64,000 nt of DNA from Stictocephala bisonia. Lineage: Eukaryota > Arthropoda > Insecta > Hemiptera > Membracidae. The notes under the pieces were generated by a model, which saw only the letters and a list, made by a program, of their open reading frames with translations, ran no database searches and was not told where the DNA came from. Position numbers and translations under genes: made by a program. Positions within the stretch are counted from its first letter, which is position 1. Each line of letters opens with the position of its first letter. The stretch is from assembly GCA_035578905.1 (NCBI GenBank), contig JAQJVL010000539.1, positions 62,001 to 126,000 of the forward strand, read 5' to 3'. This document shows positions 32,010-43,815 of the stretch, in pieces.

Positions 32010-33145
32010 CAGAGACGCGCTCACGCATAATTTACTGTCTAGTACTTTTATATGTCTCGTTTAAACAATTAAAATAAAAACAATTAATATGTCACATTCG
32101 TGAACCAGCTTTTCTACACCTGCTTTTATCGAATGCCACTGTTTATATTATAATATGGTTGTATTATATTGGGAAGTTTTATTTAAAACTTGTACTCCAC
32201 TGTAGTTTTATCTATAGTTTTCTTACGTAATGGATTTTTATTTAAAAGTACTTTTTATATTGCGTTATGTTCACTGGTTTAAAAATTATGTCTGTTCTCT
32301 TTGAAACTTGTATCTCCGGATGATTTTAACTGTTGCAGAATGCTTTGCATATGTCTCAAATGTGTCATATATAGTGTTATTACATGTATTAATAGCATAT
32401 CGTATTATTTATTACAATGATTATTTTATAATATTACCATATTAGTAGGTATATTATTATAAAATACTATAATGAATAAAATATTGAATAGATAAAATAT
32501 GCTCAAAGACCTTCAATTTCCCGTCTAATTATCGAAAGATGACAGAAGGAGCTTTGGTAGGACGTCACACTACTAACGATATACGATTGTATTACTATGG
32601 TTAGTTTTATTTATTGTACACGTGAACCTCGTATTACAATCAACAGGTCTATAAACAGCAAATTCAATCACGCAAATATGATTTTTTTTAGTCTGAAAAC
32701 GTAGTTTCACGGGTACTTTATAAATTATATTAATATCCATATTGTAAAATGTATTAGTTGGTACAATCTTTTGATGCTAACAAATTTGTTCTCCAATAAT
32801 TTGTTTTTATAAACATATTATACTTATGGAAACAAATATATTTATTTTGAGTGTTTTGTAAACTTTAAATACCCACCTAAACTGATGTAGTTTGTAAATG
32901 ATAATTTGTTTGTTCTTCTTTCATAAAATTGTTATATACAATTATGTAACAGTATTTTGTATAAAACGAATAAATAATTGTATACCTGTCTTTACTAAGT
33001 TTTTACTACGGTAATGGTTTTTGGTCATAATCTTACATTAGTTATTTATTTTATTGTACTACACTATATTTATGGTATTTCTCAGAATTTAATATTTAAT
33101 ACCATTATTAACGTGTTATAAGTACTTTTAGTCCTTGTAGCTATC
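32010..33145. other. AT-rich intergenic stretch
   Basis: Nothing recognised. Confidence 0.5.
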
Positions 33146-33149
33146 TAAA

Positions 33150-35846
33150 AGTATCCAAAAACCTTGTTTTCTCATCGATTCCTGACACGATTGTTACGCC
33201 TGCTATTGATCGACTCATTTCTGAGGATATATCCGTTACTCTCGACCCAGCTCTTGATATATTCATTACTGGTTCCCTTTATTCACTCAGCTTCAGTACT
33301 AAGTTCATACCAGATTTTCGTAACTGCAATCTAAATGAGATTTCTCTTCAATTGCAGAGTGTGAGTTATCCTACTGCTGGAATTATTAATGATGTTGATA
33401 CGTCCTTTACCAATTTTATTGATTACTTTTCATTATTAATCCAATAAAATACACCCATGAAGAAAATCACTATATCAAATTTACCAAAGTGGTTTACAAA
33501 TAATCTATGGAACCTAGTTTATCAAGAAAAAATTGCGCACAGAAAATTTAAAACAACTGGTTGTATCTATGACCTGGAACGCTTCCGTAGTTTAGACGTG
33601 AATGTAAAATACTGGTATCTTTCTGCTATAACAATTATATAAACAAAGTTGAAGATAGTATTCCTACAAATATCAAACGTTTCTGGACACATGTTAATAA
33701 TCTTAAGTACACCTCTTCTATGCCACCTAAAATGATTCTGGATGGTTCTGAGGGTCAGGATTCCTTAACCAAATGTGAACTAGTTGCACAATACTTTTTC
33801 TTCTGTGTTCTGCCGTACAGATCTACTAGTGCTTATATTGGACTTTGGTTAGAATAACTCCCTATCCCAGATTGCGGTAACAGGAAATGAGGTTCATATC
33901 AAGCATGAGGATCTCGATCCGACTAAGAGTGATGGACCTGACAATATTACACTAGTTGTTCTAAAATACTGTGCGCCTGTACTTGCTGTCCACTTGGCTT
34001 GTCTCGTCAACGCCTTGCTTTCATCAGGAATCTTCTCCTCAAGCCTTAAGCGAGGATATGCTGTCCCCATCTATAAATCTGGCAATCGAAGCAATATTAA
34101 AAACTATAGACCTATAGCAATACAATCCTCTCTTGCAAAGGTTTTTGAGAGTCTTGTTTAGACCATCTTTACTTTTAGCTGAAAACATATATCTCTACAA
34201 AGCAACGTGGTTTTCTTCGTGGTCAATAAACAGTCACCAATCTCATTGAGTTTCAAGAATATGTCACCTCAGTCTTTACCAACTCATGCCAGGTTGACTG
34301 TATTTACCTAGACTTCTCTAAAGCCTTTGATAAAGTCCATCATGGGTTATTGGTTGCCAAACTCGCAGGCTATGGAGTTTCAGGACGGCTACTACAGTGG
34401 TTAGACAGCTATCTTAGGGGCCAAGCATTATATGTGAAATAAGATGATGCCTTATCGTGTCCTTTTGATTTCTTCTCTGGGGTGCCCCAGGGCTCTCACT
34501 TGGGGCCATTCCTGTTTAGTATTTTTATTAATAACATCATCTGTGTCATCTCAGGGGCCTGCCTTTTGTTTGCTGATGACCTCAAGATTTTTGCCAGAGT
34601 CCGTTCAACATCTGACCAGGAAAATGTACAACAATCACTTTCTAATATCATTTCTTGGTGTGTAGAGAATGGAATGGAGCTAAACATCGCAAAATGTCGA
34701 GTTGTTTCTTTCTCTCACATGGCAGTTACTTTTACTCATGATTACCTAATAGAAGATTCCAATTTAATAAGAGTGATCAATGTCAAATACTTGGGAGTTT
34801 TTTTTTACTTCAACTTTGAATCCTGCATTGCATGTTATGGATGTAGTTTCAAAAGCTAACTCTCTTATTGGCTTCATTTACAGATCAACCAAACACTTCC
34901 GTTCACCTCAATCCCTGATAATACTGTACAAGGTGCTGTTTCGTCCTGTGTTAGAATATAGCTCCATTGTTTGGTCAGATATCAACGAGGTCATGTTGAT
35001 TTGCTGCACAGGGTACAAGTCCGTTTCATGCGAATGCTGGGCACTCGCCTTAGTTATACTTATTTTGGCACACCCGTTGCAGAACTGGAACAGCATTTCA
35101 AACTTAACCCTCTTCAGCATCGGCGAATGGTTTCTGACGTGGTGCACCTTTACAAGGTGGTCAATGGTTTAATAGACTGCCATGAGCTCTTGCGGAGGAT
35201 AGACCTACACATCCCGAGGGGTACAAGTTCCATGACGATATTTGGCCGTAGTTATTTTCCCACTAGTTATCTGCTTATCACTGTGGACTGGCCAGACTTC
35301 AGAGGACCGGGAGTGTGGTGTCATCGAGAATAAAGGTTTTTGCGGAATCTGCTAATTCCTTCAAGAGGAAGGTGACATTAATAAGTGAATCTGTGATTTA
35401 TGATCATTAACTCCATAATCTGTTGATGTCCTAGGTATCTCCCCCGTCTTATGAGCTGCCATATGATCATTATCGGTCATTTATAGTGATTTCTAGTCAC
35501 CTGTCATTATTATTGTCTGGAATTTTCTTGTTATATAGACTAGATCATAGTTTGTTATTTTTTTCATTAGATTATGTATTTGATTTTTGTTGTTATACTT
35601 ACTTGTTTAACATTATTTTGTCTTGTTATATTTTATTATTAATTTATTGTTGTACTGCTTAGACTGTATGTAGATGTTTTGTTATAGTCCATTACTTTTA
35701 CATTATATTATTGGTATTTTCGTTACTGCCTTGGTCAAGCTTGACAATACATATAGAATTATGATTAGTCCTTTTGAGTGATATTGCATCATTGTACTGT
35801 TGTAAATTGGTTGTTACCGTTGGAATTATTAAATAAATAAATAAAG
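33150..35846 (+). pseudogene. LINE ORF2 (linker + RT + C-terminus), decayed, with (AAAT)n tail
   Basis: The plus strand reads as a 5'-truncated jockey-like LINE. The endonuclease-end/linker comes first (LPKWFTNNLWNLVYQEKIAHRKFK in two adjoining pieces at 33475-33545). Then come DPTKSDGPDNI, NIKNYRPIAIQSSLAKVFE (~34100), DFSKAFDKVHHG-like text (~34312), the PQGS-LGP segment (~34485), LLFADDLKIF (~34567, catalytic F-A-D-D) and WCVENGMELNIAKC. YLGVFF (~34790) and a C-terminal tail ending near 35340 complete it. Stops and shifts occur throughout. The 3' UTR ends in TAAATAAATAAATAAAG at about 35830-35846. It is a separate family from the 19-kb and 51-kb elements (FADD rather than YADD). Confidence 0.8.
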
Positions 35847-36632
35847 TTGTGCAATAATCATAATGTTTTGTCAAGCCATCCATCCTATCAAAACATTGAG
35901 CTATATTTACACAGAAAACTATTTCTGATACAGCTTATTCTGTTATATTTATATCTTTGAGGGTTAGTGGCACTTAAGTGAGATAACCAAAGTAAGACTA
36001 CTCGTGATTTCCACTTCAACAATCTTAAGGACCGAGGATTTCATCTAGATTGTAAGATGATTTAAGAGAGTATCTCCATTGTGGTTTAAAGTTAACCATT
36101 GTTATGCCTAAACTATTTTGTCAACAATAATTTAGGAAAGTACGTAACACTTGGTTTCCTTAAAAAATATAGAAAATAATGTCCTTAGTATAAATGTTAC
36201 GTACACATTGTACAAATAGTTGACTGGTTTATAATAGCTGAGAAATTACTTAAATATTTAATGAAATGTATATATTTTTAAACTGCTATATTGGGGTCAA
36301 AGCTAATACTGGCTATTTTTTCATAAGGTTTGTTTATAAGGTTGACAGGTACAGAACGTAATAGTAAATAGTGACATTGAAATAAGAATTATAAATTTAT
36401 CACATTTTTTTAACACGAAAGGTAGGTATTTTTAAGATTTTTATTTATAGAAAGTATAGGTTACATTAATTTTGAGGAAATTAAAAGAAGAGACAGAATC
36501 ACTATAATTTAGTGGTTGGGAAAATTAAAAATGTATACTTAAGTAAAGTAGATAATTATAGATATCGTAAAAAGCAGACCACATAGAGTAACAAGTTTTG
36601 TTTTTCAGGATAGTTTTAACAAGGGTGAAAGG

Positions 36633-36634
<2 letters not shown>

Positions 36635-36686
<52 letters not shown>
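36635..36686. repeat. (TA)n microsatellite, ~26 units
   Basis: An uninterrupted AT dinucleotide run flanked by an imperfect inverted pair (AAAGGGAA left, TTCCTTTATTCCCTT right). The open frame over it, with its tyrosine-isoleucine run, is an artefact. Confidence 0.95.
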
Positions 36687-36688
<2 letters not shown>

Positions 36689-37329
36689 CTTTATTCCCTT
36701 CCATTGAGTGAAGGGAAATCCATTGCTTCGTGGACATTCTTTATGTTTATTTATATATGAGACAATTTCAAGAAAGGTATCTTACTATTTAAAGCTCATT
36801 ATTAGTTTTAGGGATGAAACTATGTATAATGAGGAGTGTATGAACATTTCTTCTTGATTCAAGTCATATGATACGTGATTGAATGAATAAATAATGTTTA
36901 AACGTTATAAATATTTATGTCACACAAAAAGTAAACTAATATATGACGGTTCCGGTGAAAACGTTTTGATATGGGCAGTAATTATTTATTTAACTATCAA
37001 TGGGAACGGAAATGAAATTACTATGACATTTTTTTAAATACATAAAACCTGACTTAAACATATTATTATTGTGAATAATATTTAATAATAATGGTTTAAA
37101 ATATTCTGTCAATAAATTTAAAAAAAATTGCATTAATTATACGACATACAGTGTTTGTAACCACACAATCACAAATTGGGTTGTTTTTGTTATTTTGTTC
37201 AGTCGAACCATCGTTCGTGGATTATAAGTAAAGCAAATCCGAAAACTGGTGGTGGTTTGGTGGTGGTATATAATTCTTATTATTTGTGTTGTTGGCGTTG
37301 AGGGTGCGAAGAGGTGTGACAGCTTAGAA

Positions 37330-37343
37330 TTATGACGTCATAA
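37330..37343. promoter_or_regulatory. CRE-like palindrome TTATGACGTCATAA
   Basis: A perfect 14-bp palindrome whose core TGACGTCA is the canonical bZIP (CREB/ATF) half-site pair. It lies in a locally less AT-rich patch (37195-37350), but no promoter or gene is identified, so function is speculative. Confidence 0.3.
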
Positions 37344-38179
37344 ACGAATCTGTGTAAATCAAAGATGAAAACCAGAGATTATTTTGTGGACAAAGGATGA
37401 ATCCGACTAATGAATTGATGAATGAGATTATTTTAGTATTATTAATACATAATGTGCAGTAAATTTGTCTTAAATTACAATAGTGTAAACATCTAAATAA
37501 AACAATTTAAAACAAATAATCAGAAATTAAACTGTGTAAATATGAAAAAGTAATTAAATATTTATGACTGCACTAAGTGACTTATTCGGATTTTTCTGAT
37601 TAGCCACTAGGTAAAAGATGATTTATTGTCAAAAAAAATATACTTAAAAAAAATTTAACATTTCATTGTGTCTCTTCGTTTTTAATTTGCAACGCAGTAT
37701 GTATATTTTGAATATACAATAAAATTATAATAAATTCACGTTCTTTATTGTAATTTAATACTCGTCGTAATTCTGAAATATCATTTTTATAAAGGAAAAA
37801 AAATTAGTTGTAGTTTATGTTGCAAATAAATCTTGATAATATGTAGCAGAACTTGAACTATTATTCCAAATTAACTATGAAAATGCTATGTGGCATAGTA
37901 AGCGAATAGATGGTACATTTATATTATTTTTAAGAATGGTTATAAACACTAACTATGATGCTGTACTTTTTATGTTGTACTGAAAATATAATGAAACGTT
38001 TGTAATCATTAGTGAACAAGGGAGGAATACAAACATTTCCTTTTTTGCATTTCAATACATACCGTTGTTTCGTTCATCAGTTAAAATCGGCTTTCGTCCC
38101 ACACACAAACTAAGTTACTAACGGGTAAATCCTGAACTCCCCCCCCCCTTGGCAGATTGAAATTTTAGACACTGATAAA

Positions 38180-38470
38180 ATAATACCACTCATTGGTAGG
38201 CGTATATACATACACATTTATACACATAAACATACATATCCCACGTCGTTAGTTTACATCACTCATGTCTGTTTACATCAATCATTGTTTGGCGTACATA
38301 CATATCCCACGTCGTCAGTTTACATCACTCATTGGTAGGCGTACATACATACATAATACTTCGTCGTTAGTTTACATCACTCATTGGTAGGCGTACTTAC
38401 ACATACATACACATATATACATACAAGTACACACATATCCCACGTCTTCAGTCTACATCACTCATGATGT
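38180..38470. repeat. Irregular tandem repeat with CACGTCGTTAGTTTACATCACTCA motif families
   Basis: The words CCCACGTCGT, AGTTTACATCACTCAT and TGGTAGGCGTAC recur four to five times at uneven spacing, interleaved with CATA-rich microsatellite runs. It is a decayed minisatellite. Confidence 0.8.
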
Positions 38471-39070
38471 GAGGCCTTCTTCAGGCGCGTGTGGCAACCT
38501 CCTTCTAGGGTGCTGGTAACAACGCTGATCTAATAAGTATGTTGAGATCTTGACTTAGTGTTGAAACCATGCTTGTAAGATAATAGAAATGGAATTTACC
38601 ATAGTAGATTGAGGCCGATATAACCCAGTTTGCTTGCGTAGAGCTTAAAATTAAGATACGTGAATGGATTTTAGTTTGCGCCAGTCATTGTACAAACCAA
38701 AAATCTACAACAAAAATTCACATAATTTTCTGTTATATAATTAACATGCAATTACAACATAATAAATTAAACTATTTGAAAATTATTAATCAAGGTAAAT
38801 GAAGAAGTGCCTGATCCGACATCAAAGTTAAATAATAATCACTAATTAAAACTAATTACAGTCAAACCTTCATATAACGAACCTCAATATAACGAATTCC
38901 TTGATGTAACGAATTTTTACAATTCTCCTACAACCCTCCATACAAAGACAATGTAAATTTCACCTCTACATAACTAACAAAAAGTACTCACAGCCTCAAC
39001 ATAACGATTTTTTTTAATACCAAGAAAAATAATCCAGCCTTGGTATAACGAATTTGCATGCAATGTAGAG

Positions 39071-39330
39071 ATCATTTATCAAAACATTGCAAAACTAGGC
39101 AGGTGGGGTGGGCGAGTGGGTGGTTGGTAGGTGGGTGGTGGGTGATGGGCAGGTGGGTGAGTGGGTGGGTAAAATTATCATTTATCAAAACATTGCAAAA
39201 CTAGGCAGGTGGGGTGGTCGGTATGTGGGTGGGTGATGAGCAGGTGGGAGGGTGGGTAAAAGTATCATTTATCAAAACATTGCGAAACTAGGCAGGTGGG
39301 GTGGGCGAGTGGGTGGTCGGTAGGTGGGTG
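39071..39330. repeat. G-rich tandem repeat inside the pogo element
   Basis: Three copies begin ATCATTTATCAAAACATTGC at 39071, 39177 and 39264 (106- and 87-bp spacing). Each is followed by GGCAGGTGGGGTGG-type G-runs able to form quadruplexes. It lies between the left terminal region and the transposase ORF. Confidence 0.88.
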
Positions 39331-39622
39331 TGTTGAAACCTCTACATAACGAATTTTACCTCTATATAACGAAGATCTTACGACTGTACCTCATTAACGA
39401 ATGTTGACAAAGGAGGGGTAAATTCTTTGAAACAGAATCGTGTCTGAATAGGAAAGCTTTCTGTCCCAGCTATCGTTCATGTATGTATGTTTGTTGTGAT
39501 TATTCAGTATTGATTATCTGTTTGGACTGTGTTGGAGTGTGGGAACAATATAGGCTTACTGTAGTTGTTCCATTATCTTATCATCGTACAATCGTGTGAG
39601 TGTGGGAATTTATTTCGTTACG

Positions 39623-40144
39623 ATGGACGGCAATCAAAACAAAAAGAAACAGTGCGCTATTAGCATTGAGTGTAAACGTAAAATTATAAAGTGCGTTGAG
39701 GACAATCCAACAAGAAAAAAATTAGACATAGCTAAAGAGTTTGGCATACCACCCAGCACTTTAGCTACAATTTTGATGAAGAAAGATAAGTTTGATGAGG
39801 GAAATGTTCTTAATTCTAAAACAAAAAATTTAAAGTCATGTGAGCTGAAAGATGAAGATGAATGTGTGATTAAGTGGCTAAAGCAGTGCCGTGACAAAAA
39901 CATTGCAATAAGCGGGCCCATTCTTCAAGAAAAAGCCAAACAGTTTGCTTCTGAACTTAGACACGAGAACTATCGATCTAGCAATGGATGGTTAGCAAAC
40001 TTCAAAAAACAACATGAGCTTATTTTTCGAAAAGTGTGCGGTGAAAGTGCAAAAGTTTATGATTATGTTTGTACTGAATGGAAAGAAAAACATGCTTCGG
40101 TAACTAAGGGATACATATACTGTATAAGATTTCAAAATGTTTAG
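39623..40144 (+). CDS. Truncated pogo/Tigger transposase: CENP-B-like DNA-binding region only
   Basis: From the likely ATG (MDGNQNKKKQCAISIE) the frame runs about 173 codons to TAG at 40144. Residues ~12-60 resemble the N-terminal psq/CENP-B helix-turn-helix (KRKIIKCVEDNPTRKKLDIA...FGIPPSTLATIL). Residues ~85-150 resemble the second CENP-B-type HTH, ending in SNGWLANFKKQHELIFRKVCGES. Both together contact the transposon ends in the family. No DDE domain follows; about 25 unrelated residues end the frame. The frame has no stop in its DNA-binding half, so the gene is not heavily decayed. Earlier starts (39596) add nine residues. Confidence 0.8.
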   Translation: MDGNQNKKKQCAISIECKRKIIKCVEDNPTRKKLDIAKEFGIPPSTLATILMKKDKFDEGNVLNSKTKNLKSCELKDEDECVIKWLKQCRDKNIAISGPILQEKAKQFASELRHENYRSSNGWLANFKKQHELIFRKVCGESAKVYDYVCTEWKEKHASVTKGYIYCIRFQNV

Positions 40145-40303
40145 TCATACAGTATGTACTCCATACACAACATTGAGATGTGAACCTCTATATAGCGAAT
40201 GTCAGTTAACTTACTTGAATATAACGAAGCCCGCTGTAACAACTCGATATAACAAAGCTTTGGTTTGGTCCCTTGAAATTTGTTATATCGAGGTTTGACT
40301 GTA

Positions 40304-41057
40304 TTTGATACACAATTTTCGTATTTCTTCACTTCTCTACGTAGCCGTACACAAGCATGTCCTTCTCCGATGTTGAAACTGTGTAAGCACCAAAAAGCTT
40401 GTCATCTTTTTAAGCAGCGATTATAAAAACTATGTTTTTGAAAAAACTGTTTCAATGCCATGTTGTATATCACAAATTTGTTCATATATTATTTGGAAAC
40501 AACTGCACAGAATTGTCACACTGTAATAAACAAGTTAAATTGTTGTTCTAATAAATAATTACCATCATCTTTTATTTTATTTAGTACAGATGCAATCCTT
40601 TGTGGTTCTTACAATTATCTGCCAATTATATTCTATTTGACACTTGGCTACTACATTTAGAATATCTTCATATTAACCAAGAGTATTATAGATATAAACA
40701 TGTCATATTTCAGCCTATTAATTAGTAAATAATTGTTTATCCATGTGAAAATATCAGTATATTAATTAAAATTTATTGTAATAAACCGAATACCTTTCAA
40801 TGTCGTCTCTAAAGGCTTCCAAACGATGTAATGGTACACTAAAATGACATTTACTTCATCTATCATCTACTGTCCATATCAAACTCAAGCCGACCATATA
40901 TTTGTTTAGTGGAAATAAAACTGCCGATGAAAAAAATCAACACGAAATTTAACTCTCTACAATAATTAAATAAATTCTTACATCTATATCTCATCCATTA
41001 AATTTATATCAGACCTTTATTACACGTACTTCCTTATCTATACAATACTGGTAGTAA

Positions 41058-41099
<42 letters not shown>

Positions 41100-42954
41100 T
41101 GGAGTTATTAATATATGACGTAAACAGTTATACTATAGTGAATTAATACATAATATATACATATTCTCAAATGACAGGTTACTGTAAGTTATAAATACAA
41201 TTAATACATAATATATACATATTCTCAAATGACAGGTTACTGTAAGTTATAAAAACAATTATTATCCACAACAACTAACATGTATATTGTTATCTTCTTA
41301 AATCATCTGTTAAATTCTTATCTGCGGACGTAATCAGATGATTCGTATATGTCCAAAAAAAGTCGTTCTATGAGCTGCCTTGCCTATTAAAACAGATAAT
41401 ATTTCAAAAACTATAGTAATATTTATTTACTCTAAAAAACAACATTTTATCTATAATTTAATGTTTTGATAGCTTACATAATGTTTATAAAATAACCGTC
41501 CTTAGTATCGTTGCTTCTTTCAATGTCCAAACAGAAACATTAACTTTTTTTTAAATTATTGTTTACTCTTATAGTAACCTATTTTTTTGAAATGTAATTT
41601 CAGTCTCAATAAATAATTTTTTTTAAGTTGTTATTTTTAAGTCAGCATAGTCCAAAATACTCTAAGTAGTACGGTTATAGTCTGTATTTATTAATTTTAT
41701 CTCCTCAAGTGATAAGTTTGTACACTTTCAGTGTGCGTTTACTCCTTAAGTCCACACTAGTTGTAACACTTTTATACTTCGTAAAAGTGAAAAAATATTT
41801 ATCAATTCTCTACTATAGACATTATATAGATTCATTCATCTTCCCCGAAGGTAATTTATTCATTTAATATTTTTTAAAGATAATTTCTGATCTAAAATTA
41901 AGTTTTTAATATAAAGTAAAATATATATTAAATTGTTGGGAGTTTTGAACGAAATAGCAACAATATAGTAAATGATAATTTTCAAACAAGACGTTTTACT
42001 AAACAATTTTAACTATCAATTTTTCTTTTTTTAAAGTATATTATTCAGAAAATGTCTCACAAAATAACATGGCTCCCAAGATGTTTTCCATGCTTAATTA
42101 CCAATAAATGTACTATTTATAAGCTTACTTTTCTTTAATATTGAAAAAAGACATTTTCATTTAGTATGCCTTATGTTACATTATTTTCTAAATTATTGAT
42201 TCATCTATACATTAGGTTTACGCACTTTGTTAATCTTATTTTGCCTATCCTGGTTTTCATATGACTTATTTATCTAACATTTTAACTTAAAAACCAAACG
42301 TACGACAGAACCAATTATTGATTTTAAGGTGGATATTAATTAAATATTTACAGTACTTGCAAGTCGTTCTCCATTCATATTTGTAATTCTTTGACTCTTA
42401 TCACCAATAGCGATATCTAATTACTCTAAAACAATGTGAATATTCCATGTTGAATTATAAAAAAAGGTTATTGATATACTGTGTAGAATGGAAATTGTGA
42501 ATAAAAGATAATAAATGTTTACAATGGCGAGAGGATACCTCAAGATAAATGTAATAATATTTTACCTCAAAAATAAAATAAACCTGTATAAATTTGAGAC
42601 ACAAGCAGAAGTGGTGTTTTGTTAAAAATTACTTCTACGCTATTCCCAACTGAAAGAATGACATTTAATGAGCAACTCAGATAAATCATTAGGGTTTGAA
42701 AAGATATTTCTTTACACAATTATTATTATTTTAAAGGGTGTGTATCCTTTGAAAATTATTTAAATAACTACCTCGTCCCAACAAATACGATTCTTTTTAG
42801 AGTTTATGCTTACATAATTGTTGTTTAGTAAAAAGTGAATTTATTTTATCTTGAGATAAGGCTGTTAACTGTTGGGTTCAGATTAAGGTTACAATATTTG
42901 ATTGCCAGTAGACGTCCTTAGATTCGAAATCCGTGGCATCGATTGCAAACGTGT
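40304..42954. other. AT-rich stretch, small repeats only
   Basis: A (TA)n tract lies at about 41060-41097 and a 58-bp tandem duplication at 41141-41256. No coding frame was recognised. Confidence 0.5.
41141..41256. repeat. 58-bp tandem duplication
   Basis: AATTAATACATAATATATAC and its continuation through GACAGGTTACTGTAAGTTAT occur at 41141 and again at 41199, almost identical. Confidence 0.92.
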
Positions 42955-42955
42955 T

Positions 42956-43213
42956 ATTCAATTTGTGGAGTCACAGTACAATTTGTGGAGTCAAAGTACA
43001 ATTTGTGGAGGCACAGTACAATTTGTGGAGGCACAGTACAATTTGTGGAGTCAAAGTACAATTTTTGGAGGCACAGTACAATTTGTGGAGTCAAAGTACA
43101 ATTTGTGGAGTCAAAGTACAATTTGTGGAGGCACAGTACAATTTGTGGAGTCAAAGTACAATTTGTGGAGGCACAGTACAATTTGTGGAGTCACAGTAGA
43201 ATTTGTGAAACTC
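42956..43213. repeat. 20-bp tandem repeat, about 13 units, two variants
   Basis: The unit GTACAATTTGTGGAGTCAAA alternates irregularly with a GAGGCACA variant at exact 20-bp spacing. It is open in all three plus frames, so the overlapping frames here are artefacts. Confidence 0.95.
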
Positions 43214-43451
43214 TAAGCAAAATATTATTTTTAGTTAAATATATGTTCCGTTTTCGTAATATTTAAGGATTCCTGAGAATTTAAGTTGGGGAAGCTTGTG
43301 GCTGAGTGATCTAAGGACTCACTTTAAGGACATTGAGGCTGAGGTAGCGATAGCACAGTTTGGAATGATAGCCTTAACTAGACGTTATCAGTATTCACCG
43401 TGTAATCTACTGATCCCCCCCCCCCACTTCCTCTGTCTTAACAAGTTCTTC

Positions 43452-43632
43452 GTATGGGTGAGTGGGTCAATAACACTGTACGTGTATGGGTGGGCGGGTG
43501 GGTCAATATCACTGTAAGTGTGTGGGTGGGCGGGTGGATCAATATCACTGTAGGTGTATGGGTGGGCGAGTGGGTCAATGCCACTCTACGTGTATGGGTG
43601 GGCGGGTGGGTCAATATCACTGTACGTGTATG
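43452..43632. repeat. 36-bp minisatellite block 8a (G-rich)
   Basis: About five G-rich units (GGTGGGCGGGTGGGTCAATA). It follows a C-run at 43416-43425. Confidence 0.92.
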
Positions 43633-43815
43633 GGTGGACCCACCCACCCCCCATACACGTTTGGCGGTACTGACCCACCCACACACTCATACACGTTAGG
43701 TGGTACTGACCCACCCGCCCATCCATACACGTACAGTGGTACTGAACCACCCGCATACTCATACACGAACAGTGGTACTTACCCACCCGCCCACCCGTAC
43801 ACGTACAGTGGTACT
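43633..43815. repeat. 36-bp minisatellite block 8b (C-rich, inverted)
   Basis: The tract flips at 43632 (GTATGGGTGGACCCACCCAC) and continues about five units in C-rich orientation. Here the switch joins the G-tract ends, the opposite polarity from the 11.3- and 12.4-kb switches. Confidence 0.92.

Larger units (their letters stand above)
35847..38155. other. AT-rich stretch without genes
   Basis: Holds a long (TA)n at 36635-36686 and a 14-bp CRE-like palindrome at 37330-37343. Otherwise nothing was recognised. Confidence 0.5.
38859..40301 (+). mobile_element. pogo/Tigger-type DNA transposon, internally deleted
   Basis: The ends are inverted (CAGTCAAACCT left, AGGTTTGACTG right) and flanked by TA on both sides (38857-38858 and 40302-40303), the target duplication of the Tc1/mariner/pogo superfamily. 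The 1,443-bp element holds many TATAACGAA-like subterminal words at both ends, likely transposase-binding sites. It also holds a G-rich internal repeat (39071-39330) and an ORF with only the DNA-binding half of the transposase. Standard Tigger elements are about 2.4 kb, so the catalytic region is missing. Confidence 0.85.

Noticed and set aside
36525..36737. 70-codon frame with a (YI)n run
   Set aside because: Created by the TA dinucleotide repeat.
42902..43266. Three overlapping plus frames with NLWSQSTICG-type repeats
   Set aside because: The 20-bp unit shifts frame every copy and is stop-free in all three frames. It is a satellite artefact.
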